This document shows positions 57,280-64,000 of a DNA stretch of 64,000 bases, in pieces. The position numbers and the translations under genes were made by a program. The stretch lies in NCBI GenBank assembly GCA_011316305.1, contig SAUG01000033.1:186001-250000 (forward strand), read 5' to 3'. This DNA is from Rusavskia elegans. Lineage: Eukaryota > Ascomycota > Lecanoromycetes > Teloschistales > Teloschistaceae. Position 1 is the stretch's first letter. Each line of letters starts with the position of its first letter. Below the pieces are notes generated by a model, which was not told where the DNA came from, did not search any database, and was given only the letters and a program-made list of their open reading frames with translations.

Positions 57280-58858
57280 ATGATGAAGAAAGTTTCCATC
57301 GTTCCCATTCTAGCACTCCTCGAGAGCAGCTTTGCAAGCCCTCAGAACGTACCTGGAGGACGTCTCTTTCCCCCTGGATCGCACGGGGATCGAGGAGGTG
57401 GTCAAGCAGGTTGAAATGGGAACAGGAAACGCCGAAATGCCCTCAAGGCAACAACACTTGTATCAAGACTGGTTGCATCAGCAATGAGCCCTGGTCGAGC
57501 TATTTCTTGAGACTTGCTATTGGGACCCCCGATTACATATGTACTTAGATAAACATCGGCCATTGCACGTTGGAAGGGTTTCCGCTGAAAGATCTTGACT
57601 CGATGGACATGCTAGCAATCCGCTATGCCGCTCGCAACATCTTTGGTATGGACTCTCTCTAGAAGCATAGACAGATGGCGCATTCCAGGTAGCAATCAAC
57701 AACTTCTTTGTGAACTAGTGTAAGTGAATTTAATTTCCAAGCTGTTGCAACACTCCATCGGAGGTCAAAGTCCCCGGGAAGCCTGCACTCATTGCGTCCT
57801 TGACTTCGAAAGCATGATATCCAACGCAGCGGTCATCCGTTGCAGAAGTTGCTCGACAGACTTAGTATTCCAAGCTAAACTTGCAATATGTGCAGATGCG
57901 GCAATGCAATTTGCAATATCCACGGCTGCATTGGCTGTACCCAAGATCATCGCCACGCTCGATCCAGACAGGGACGCAGATTTAACTCTTAAAAACATTC
58001 TCACAGCACTTACTATTGACCTCCCACTCCTCCCTATACCGGCGGTGGGCGCTCTCGTTCCAGCGGCTACCAGCACAGTTGGTACTCTTCCCGTGACGGC
58101 CTTGCAACAAACTCCAAGCGTCTCGGAAGCCATCTGGAAATCAGATTGCAAGCCCACACAGGTTGTGCAAATGGGCGAGTTGGCGTCTGAGCTGGGTGGC
58201 GTCAATGCCGAGATTGGAGCAATGCTGGACCGAGGGCTGGCGGTTGTCATGAAAGATGTATCGGCATCTGCCAAATTCGCCTCCTCTGGCAGCTTTTCCG
58301 GTCCAGACGTTATCTCCATTCTAAAAGAGACAGCCAAGCTTGACCTCGCCCTCATGGCACACCTCGTTACCAAAGCCATGACGGCCAATGATTGGAGGGT
58401 CTACTATGGCCCGCCGGACAACGCTGATGGCACATGGTCCAACAGTACAACGCAGTCCAACGCCAAGAAGTATGTTTGCAATACGACTCCTGAAGATGAC
58501 ACTTGCGACACGATGGATTCGCGTCGAATACCCCCATTGTGTCAGCCGGAAGATGGGACATTTATACTAGCCCTGTCACCCATCGGGTATGTTATCCTAG
58601 CCAGCAGCAGGGCAGGAATGATCCACCCAGTGGACATCTACTGCACGCCATCGCAGACAATGAGTGGGTTACCTGGAAGCGATAATGGATTGTGCATACG
58701 CCTGTGAAGAATATAAGCGAAATCCCGGTCCAAGTTCAAGCCCGGCGTTCCGGATCACCGAGGACGGACGGCTTGATATTCTGTGTATTAGCCAACTACA
58801 CATTGTGAATGCATGTCCGGACTTCTGCACTAAGGACTGGCAAGAAGTTTGCAATTAG
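57280..58858 (+). pseudogene. Decayed DUF7872-like secreted protein gene
   Basis: A start with signal peptide (ATG 57280, MMKKVSIVPILALLESSFAS) is joined through a 77-nt intron (57349-57425) to PKCPQGNNTCIKTGCISNEP then WSSYFLRLAIG. TAG follows at 57546-57548. Coding resumes in frame (LKDLDSMDMLAIRYAARNIF), and after an intron AINNFFVN ends at TAG 57716-57718, directly before a strong GTAAGT donor. The long frame 57724-58707 carries the body (TLKNILTALTIDLPLLPIPA, TALQQTPSVSEAIWKSD, ANDWRVYYG). Near 58555 the sense moves to a second frame (WDIYTSPVTHRVCYPSQQQG) and near 58675 to a third (LEAIMDCAYACEEYKRNPGP to TKDWQEVCN, stop 58858). Two stops and two frameshifts make it a pseudogene unless unusual introns exist. 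Confidence 0.72.
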
Positions 58859-59482
58859 TTTCTCGAACGGCACAAGAAGCCTCCGGTCCTCAGGCAATGG
58901 CCACTGTCAGACGTAAAGTCATAGCCTCCAACCAATATCATTCGAAGGAATTTTCTGTTCTGGTAAAATGGTGCTGACATGTAATGTCCGAATGAGAAGG
59001 GTCATATCTATACTTTTGTCCAATTCTTCGATCCAGACATAGCACCATTCCATAGCGTGGTGCCGAGGAACAAAGTATCCGCTGTACCACCCCGGGAAAA
59101 AGAATTATGTATAAAGTATGCTGATTGTAGCAACGATTCGATCCCTTGTATTACTGCTCGAGGGTGCGAGTTTCCCAGCCGTTGTTCCCGCTTACACAAT
59201 AGGCCGTCCAGTCAATTTGCCTCCGAGTTTCTTGTCTTGAGCTAATTGAGGATTCCCAAACTTTCTTGGAGATCTTGCTTCGACATAGTATGAGATGCTT
59301 TCCGGAAAGCAATCGATGAATTGAATTGAATTGAGGAGCATCATGATAGAAGACATGCGACGATCTCCACTGGATTTGGATGGATGCTCAAGTCCGGTTG
59401 TTGGATCGAGTCTTGAAAGTTCAAGTGGGTTTTATGGATTAAGCAAATGATCTATAGACGAAGTGAATCTTGGATTGTTGTC
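58859..59482. other. Intergenic region
   Basis: About 620 bases between two genes facing each other; nothing coding recognised. Confidence 0.5.
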
Positions 59483-60352
59483 TCATGCAGACATGATGTC
59501 GAAACAAAGTTCGACCTGATGATAGTCAGGATAGTAGAGCGAGCGAGACAACGGTGGGAGTCCTTTCTCGTCTCCGTGGCCCGCATCACCGGACAGGTTA
59601 GGTGAGCTAGATGTGCGAACCGCTCTGAAGTGTGACAAAGGGGACAAAACAGCCTCATCCGATCCCGGAGTCATGCTGTCATCTCTAAACCAAATCCCAA
59701 GCCGTTTCAAATGCGGCAATTGTTCAAGCACAGTACAGAGATGTTCAACCTGGGTCCGATAGCCGTGAAGCAGACCAGCTGGATTGTGATAATTGTACTT
59801 GATCATGCCAAGGTAGTTGTCGACAATGTGGATTTTGACCACGAGAGTCTGGATAAGCCGGAGGTACTGCTCGCCGAAGCATCGAGGAAAATCGTAGGAG
59901 CGTCGACGAACGGATCCTGGCCGAGCCCACAGATATCGACACTCGAAAGTGATACTGTCCCAAGCTATATCAATAGTAAAGTGTGAGCGGCCGTACATGA
60001 GATGTGCTGCTTCGGCATGCAAGCTCTTGCACGTGCGGAGAAGGGATGTGGAGCCTCTGATCCAGGCATTTAGTCTTCGGGTGTCATTGACGATTGTTCC
60101 GGGTAACACATAGGAGAAGATATGAGCTCGGAGCTCAGCTGGGATCGAAAGGAGATGGCATCTATTGGGAGGGGTGTCTGTTTCGGATTCAAATGATTCT
60201 TGGAATCGAGCAGCTGAGGCGTCGAGATTTGAGCACTCTTGATTGCTGCCGTAGAGTTGGTCGAGCATACGCGCATCATAACCGTACACAGAGAACGATG
60301 TCATGATTGCACGGTCCGCGACCGTACAAGTTAATGAAGAGTGAGTTCTCAT
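59483..60352 (-). CDS. 2EXR/F-box-like domain protein
   Basis: A single frame of up to 289 residues. The region CHLLSIPAELRAHIFSYVLP followed by STSLLRTCKSLHAEAAHLMY is the pattern of fungal 2EXR/F-box-like proteins (LPxELRxxIYxYVL ... LLRTCRQIxxEAxxLLY). The rest has IDIAWDSITFECRYLW and YLRLIQTLVVKIHIVDNY, leucine-rich strands usual in this group, and LEQLPHLKRLGIWF. The start may be the ATG at 60304 (MTSFSVYGYDARM) instead of 60352. Role unknown. No intron needed. Confidence 0.7.
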   Translation of the reverse strand: MRTHSSLTCTVADRAIMTSFSVYGYDARMLDQLYGSNQECSNLDASAARFQESFESETDTPPNRCHLLSIPAELRAHIFSYVLPGTIVNDTRRLNAWIRGSTSLLRTCKSLHAEAAHLMYGRSHFTIDIAWDSITFECRYLWARPGSVRRRSYDFPRCFGEQYLRLIQTLVVKIHIVDNYLGMIKYNYHNPAGLLHGYRTQVEHLCTVLEQLPHLKRLGIWFRDDSMTPGSDEAVLSPLSHFRAVRTSSSPNLSGDAGHGDEKGLPPLSRSLYYPDYHQVELCFDIMSA

Positions 60353-61054
60353 GACAAGCTATCAGCTTTTGGGTACTCTAGCGCCTTAGCTGCCTATGGT
60401 CTTCCGTACTCTAGTTTAAAGCAAAATTACGGCAAGCGACGTTGATGGCAACGATACATTCAGGGGTCATACAGACAGCTACGACGGAACATAAAAGCCT
60501 ACATTGTCAAGTGTCAACATCCAAATCAGCCATACACACTACAAATACCCACCAAGCTCAAAGACGCTGTGGGGCCCCCGTTTTGGGCTGACATCAAGAC
60601 CTATCTCCATCCACAAGCACGGAGAAGTTGCACCTGAAAATATAGTTCTATTAAGTATTAGGGACTACTGGACCGGGTACAATGCGAGAGGTCTTCGCAC
60701 AATGGACGCCTCCGTCAACATGTCTATAGGTATTCGCAGGTCGAACAATTTTTCGCCAAGTCATGAGAACATCCACCGAAGCACAAAATCTAAGAAACTC
60801 AAAATAATATTATGTACCGATCCGAACAGTTCAACAACAAAAGGTCGCAAAACATTAGTGATTGTCACCCCTTTCCAAGCCAATGCTTCACCCCATGACA
60901 GGACGGACCTCGCAAGCCTATGAGCATGACGGTGGGCGTAAGAAAGGGGGCCTGGATTCCGCTAGCGAGCAGAGTATTAGGATGAAGTCGAGAAGCTTGT
61001 ACGGTGGAAGCCTGGAAGATGCCACTGACCCATATAGTTTGTGGGACCAGATCC
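60353..61054. other. Intergenic region with dispersed repeat copy C
   Basis: About 700 bases; frames at 60504-60923 are unlike proteins. Contains the repeat-like stretch at 60542-60590. Serves as upstream region of the 2EXR gene and 3' flank of the repeat-protein gene. Confidence 0.5.
60542..60590 (+). repeat. Dispersed repeat, copy C (partial)
   Basis: CAAATACCCACCAAGCTCAA followed by GTGGGGCCCCCGTTTTGG matches the core of copies A (5236-5310) and B (36906-36978). Similarity ends on both sides after about 48 bases. Confidence 0.6.
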
Positions 61055-61846
61055 TCATGGCATACAGAATCTGTTTCCACAGAATGGGCCGCCCTCGGGT
61101 TGCTTTGAGGCGACGCTTCCAGTAGGTACGGGAAGAGGGTTGAAGGTCGTAGTGTTGGAATCTCGGGGCAGAATGACACCTGACGGAGCGAGCAATCTTC
61201 GTGCGATAGTTTCAGTGGCAGCAGGGAGAGGGTTGAATCCAGAGGTCGTGTTGTAATTTCTGGGGAGAATCACACCAGACGGAGCAACCAATCTTCGTGC
61301 GATAGTTCCAGTGGGAGCAGGAAGAGAGTTGAAACTGGAGGCAGTCGCGTTGTAATTTCTCGGGAGAATTTGGTAGATTTCAGGTTTTGGTGCGGTTGTA
61401 CCAGTAGGAGCAGGAAGAGGGTTGAGAACGGAAGTCGTAGCGTTGGCATTTCTGGGGACGATGATACGACCACTCTGAACATGGAGTCTTGGTGCGATAT
61501 TCCCAGTGGGAGCGGGGAGAGGGTTGAACACCGAAGTTGTCATGTTGTAGTTTCTGGGAAGGATAGGAAGACCAGTCGGGATATAGTTTCTTGGTGCTAC
61601 ATATCCAGTGGGAGCTGGCAGGGGGTTGAAAGCGGGAGTCGTTGCGTTGGCATTCTTGTGGTGAATGGGAAGAACATACGGCCCGTCGAATCTTGGAGCG
61701 ATGCGTCCAGTGGGTTCAGGGAGAGGATTGCTGATTGATGTGGTCGTATTGGAGTGCAATGGGTTGCTTGTTGGGTATGGGCCTAGTAAGGGGCGCGCGG
61801 AGACGGCCGTGGCAAAGGCTGCCGCGGCGAAAGAGATGAAACGCAT
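61055..61846 (-). CDS. Secreted seven-repeat glycoprotein of unknown function
   Basis: The frame is open from 61963, but the ATG at 61846 begins a good signal peptide (MRFISFAAAAFATAVSARP), so I take 263 residues. The mature part is almost entirely seven repeats of about 30-35 residues. Each has an N-glycosylation sequon then an NPLPAPTG-type block: SNTTTSISNPLPEPTG, NANATTPAFNPLPAPTG, NYNMTTSVFNPLPAPTG, NANATTSVLNPLPAPTG, NYNATASSFNSLPAPTG, NYNTTSGFNPLPAATE, SNTTTFNPLPVPTG. Between blocks come I-A-P-R or I-A-R-R and I-L-P-R-(N/D). It ends GGPFCGNRFCMP with two Cys. No domain recognised. Possibilities: wall protein, adhesin, effector, or a Kex2-cut precursor; no catalytic function is implied. 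Confidence 0.75.
   Translation of the reverse strand: MRFISFAAAAFATAVSARPLLGPYPTSNPLHSNTTTSISNPLPEPTGRIAPRFDGPYVLPIHHKNANATTPAFNPLPAPTGYVAPRNYIPTGLPILPRNYNMTTSVFNPLPAPTGNIAPRLHVQSGRIIVPRNANATTSVLNPLPAPTGTTAPKPEIYQILPRNYNATASSFNSLPAPTGTIARRLVAPSGVILPRNYNTTSGFNPLPAATETIARRLLAPSGVILPRDSNTTTFNPLPVPTGSVASKQPEGGPFCGNRFCMP
61112..61760 (-). repeat. Intragenic tandem repeats, period about 90-105 bp
   Basis: On the plus strand, strings like GGAGCAGGAAGAGGGTTGAA recur near 61125, 61215, 61314, 61405, 61509, 61610 and 61713. Spacing varies in multiples of three, preserving the frame. Confidence 0.85.
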
Positions 61847-62522
61847 AGTGAATGCCGGTGTACAAAGATTGGATATAAGTTCGACGAGAAGGAGTATGAA
61901 GCAACAACCGGGTTGAAGAAGGAAGCAGAACAAGTCCGTGGATGATGAGATTACTGCCTTCATATACTGGCAAGCGCTTGAATTGCTGAGGATTTATTTT
62001 TGGAGGGATGGTCCGTCAACAATCTCACCTAACTTGCTCAAAGCAGTTTACCACATCTGCTAAGTCTTTGTGTTTGGATCTTTCCAGTAATTCAGAAGGT
62101 GTGGATATCATGGGTAAAAAAAGTATTGGATGGTAGACCTTGGCTCGCCTGGGTGCCAAGACTTGGACTGGAATAATACAGAAGAAAGTGCATGGAATTG
62201 CGTAGATATTGCGTGAACATTGCGTGGGTATTGCGTGGGTGTTGCATGGTTCAAGACACCGCTGCCAAGGAAAAAGTATAGGAACCAAAGTAAGATCCTT
62301 GGAAGAGCCTATGATAGGTTTCCCCAACAAGGATTTATTGTAGGAAAACAGCTCAAATGCAGAAGACAGCGCTAACATTGCCTCTTTTCCCTTTCGAGTA
62401 CTTTGAAGGACCCTCACAAGACTATTCTGAGCTTGACATACTTCTCTTGACTTGACAAAGCAATCGAAAAACTACAATAACCAAACACGGACTTCAGGGG
62501 CTTCCTCGATCTCGAACGGCAA
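61847..62522. other. Divergent intergenic region
   Basis: About 680 bases between the repeat-protein start and the gene at 62523. Contains an 11-bp tandem repeat (62197-62251). No gene supported; the minus frame 62025-62417 looks like chance. Confidence 0.5.
62197..62251 (+). repeat. 11-bp tandem repeat, five units
   Basis: ATTGCGTAGAT, ATTGCGTGAAC, ATTGCGTGGGT, ATTGCGTGGGT, GTTGCATGGTT in a row. A minisatellite in the divergent promoter region. Confidence 0.8.
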
Positions 62523-63113
62523 ATGGCACAGAGACCAGATTCGGGGCTGACGGCAGACCTCAACAGAGTAGCAACAGCAGCATCAGACTTGACACTGTTG
62601 AGCACGCAGTCTTTATCCAGCTGCACGGGCTTAGTTCCCCTCAGACCCATGCCGGCGCGAACACCGACAAGGAGGCAGAAGCCCACAATTCTCGAACGAA
62701 TCAAAAGCATCTTCAGCTTAGGCCGGCCGAAGAGGAAGCTTAAATCACGGCCAACACATAAAAGAGAGGGTGCGCATGAGGGCACCCCCTTCAACTTTGC
62801 AAACTTCGAACATTCGCACGAGCGCTACCATCGGCCCTTCAGTCCACGCGTTGGCTTCGAATCCCGGAGAGAACGGGAGTATCGCATAGAATCGGAGTTC
62901 CACAGGAATCAGAGGCGCACAGAGTCAGAATTCCACATGAGTCAGAGACGCTGGCTTACCGAGAACCGTCCACGCGGTCCGCCGCCTACCTACAAAGCTC
63001 AGGATCCTGTCATTGGGGAACAACTTCCATTATATACATCGTCAGCAGCCCATGGTCGTCGGAATGGCTCTGAAATGTTTTCGTTTCTGAATAGAGACGT
63101 CTCCGAAACTTAG
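62523..63113 (+). CDS. Small basic hypothetical protein with PPxY motif
   Basis: One frame of 196 residues, no intron. A basic stretch RPKRKLKSRPTHKRE follows a short amphipathic part ERIKSIFSLGRP; then an 11-residue duplication IESEFHRNQRR / TESEFHMSQRR, and RGPPPTYKAQDPVIGEQLP, in which PPTY fits the PPxY motif bound by WW domains such as those of Rsp5-type ubiquitin ligases. The end is Ser/Gly-rich. Disordered overall; no family recognised. Being open, ATG-led and having protein-like duplications supports a real gene, but not strongly. Confidence 0.5.
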   Translation: MAQRPDSGLTADLNRVATAASDLTLLSTQSLSSCTGLVPLRPMPARTPTRRQKPTILERIKSIFSLGRPKRKLKSRPTHKREGAHEGTPFNFANFEHSHERYHRPFSPRVGFESRREREYRIESEFHRNQRRTESEFHMSQRRWLTENRPRGPPPTYKAQDPVIGEQLPLYTSSAAHGRRNGSEMFSFLNRDVSET

Positions 63114-63639
63114 CTGGTTCCATCTCCAACAAAGCTCGAACGTGGAGAGTTGACGGAAAATGCCCCTTGCCCCGAAGGTGGCTGCTGAACATGGATATAT
63201 AATTGTTCTGTTTCTTCATCATTCGCGGAGGGACGTCTCAAAATCTCAGCAGCAATTTAGCTTACAGGCAAACCCTGACATTCATCTCTTCAAACCAGGG
63301 TTTCAGGCCTAATTTTTCAAATGTCGGCCGTTATCTTCTTGACCTCGGTTTTGGGTCCAGAACGAGGCCACGGACAAACAGTTAGCGAAAAGATATTGCA
63401 TCATAGTAAAGTTTTCAAGACTTCATAGAAACGAGGTACACTGGCGTACAATTGATGGTTCATCATGACGGCCAGGGCTGTCTTCTCTCTTTAGATAGAG
63501 GCCGAACCTACCTATGTCTTGCTGAGGAGCAATGCGCTTAGTCGTATACTTCTTAAACCGAACATGGTTAGTGGAACACAATTCGTTGACTTAATAATCA
63601 TCACATTGGGTATCATTTCCTTGCTCGCTTTAACGCATA
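63114..63639. other. Intergenic region between convergent genes
   Basis: About 520 bases; short frames only. Right part is the 3' flank of BRX1. Confidence 0.5.
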
Positions 63640-64000
63640 TCAAGCGAACAGCACTCGATCCTCCAACTCCCCATTCGGGCGTTCTTTTCCGGTGCGCAGG
63701 CCCAGGTCACCTTTCTTGGCCTTTCTTTCTATCTGTTGCTCGGCTCGCTGGTTGTACCTCCCAGCTTTCGATAACCGCAGTTCGGAGCGTATTTGATTCG
63801 GCGAGACAAATTCCTTGTTTTCATATATGACTGGTCCACCGAAGGAGGACTCGAGGATGACGATGGGTGTGAGAAGAAAGCGAGGCCCAATCTCGACGAG
63901 GTTTATCTTCGTCTCGCCCTTCTCGCCGACCGCGACCATCTGTTTGTCCATATCCTCAGCAGACTGGGTACGAGCCTCTGAATTCGATACCGCAGTCTCC
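63640..64000 (-). CDS. BRX1: Ribosome biogenesis protein Brx1, C-terminal part
   Basis: The frame runs in from the right edge to TGA at 63642-63640. Visible: INLVEIGPRFLLTPIVILES, then FGGPVIYENKEFVSPNQIRS, KAGRYNQRAEQQIERKAKKG and the end ELEDRVLFA. This is the end of the Brix domain and the conserved tail of Brx1, a nucleolar factor for 60S subunit assembly. The upstream visible part (TAVSNSEARTQSAEDMDKQM) is the variable insert before the last Brix strand. The start and most of the gene lie outside the window. Confidence 0.92.
   Translation of the reverse strand, partial: ETAVSNSEARTQSAEDMDKQMVAVGEKGETKINLVEIGPRFLLTPIVILESSFGGPVIYENKEFVSPNQIRSELRLSKAGRYNQRAEQQIERKAKKGDLGLRTGKERPNGELEDRVLFA

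Noticed and set aside
61055..61846. Ustiloxin/dikaritin-type RiPP precursor
   Set aside because: Repeats and a signal peptide fit superficially, but most units lack a dibasic Kex2 site, the units are glycosylation-rich rather than core-peptide-like, and no UstY-type (DUF3328) or other tailoring gene is nearby. Kept only as a general precursor possibility.
1..64000. Secondary-metabolite cluster, CRISPR array, tRNA or rRNA genes
   Set aside because: No PKS/NRPS/terpene synthase core, no spaced direct repeats of CRISPR type, and no A/B-box pair or cloverleaf was found by reading.

Overview
The window looks like a gene-dense nuclear segment of a filamentous ascomycete (Pezizomycotina; Dothideomycetes is my guess from the accessory families, not shown by the sequence). 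Reasons: short GT-AG introns of about 45-90 nt with CTAAC/CTGAC-like branch points, both strands used without operons, fungal-only families (Ctf4/SepB, GPI-anchored fasciclin, secreted DUF7872-like proteins, NACHT-ankyrin STAND proteins, SRPK-like kinases), and remnants whose differences include C/T changes like those left by RIP.

Layout. 0-2.4 kb: end of YME2 and a MGAWGY-type unknown. 3.5-7.7 kb: two surface proteins, a two-domain FAS1 GPI protein and a single-pass membrane protein with a repeated cytoplasmic tail, separated by an AT-rich, repeat-bearing gap. 8.7-14.2 kb: two related C2H2 zinc-finger genes on the minus strand that share an upstream motif, with degenerate sequence between them. 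14.7-21.0 kb: a housekeeping block, CTF4 and CHZ1 (head to head), BET1 and APC15 (tail to tail). 22.2-23.8 kb: two decayed genes, one an internally deleted Gfo/Idh/MocA oxidoreductase. 24.7-28.7 kb: an SRPK-like kinase and an F-box protein. 30-31 kb: a broken gene with a duplicated upstream segment. 32.4-35.9 kb: a 1,140-residue NACHT-ankyrin protein, with a terminal-repeat-like element upstream. 37.1-39.1 kb: a four-TM glycoprotein. 40.1-50.8 kb: a second housekeeping block, ORC5 and CNS1 (tail to tail) and seven-exon GLT1 (NADH-glutamate synthase). 53.9-58.9 kb: a secreted Cys-rich protein and a decayed relative. 59.5-63.1 kb: a 2EXR/F-box-like protein, a secreted seven-repeat glycoprotein and a small basic protein. 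Right edge: 3' end of BRX1.

The recognised core genes serve DNA replication and chromosome work (ORC5, CTF4, APC15, CHZ1), secretion (BET1), Hsp90 folding (CNS1), nitrogen assimilation (GLT1), ribosome assembly (BRX1) and mitochondrial nucleoid upkeep (YME2). They are independent genes, not a pathway cluster. I see no secondary-metabolite cluster, tRNA, rRNA or CRISPR array. The most unusual items are the seven-repeat secreted protein (61.1-61.8 kb), the 13-nt GLT1 microexon coding a cluster ligand, the kinase intron that interrupts the catalytic loop in frame, and the series of decaying genes and dispersed repeats.
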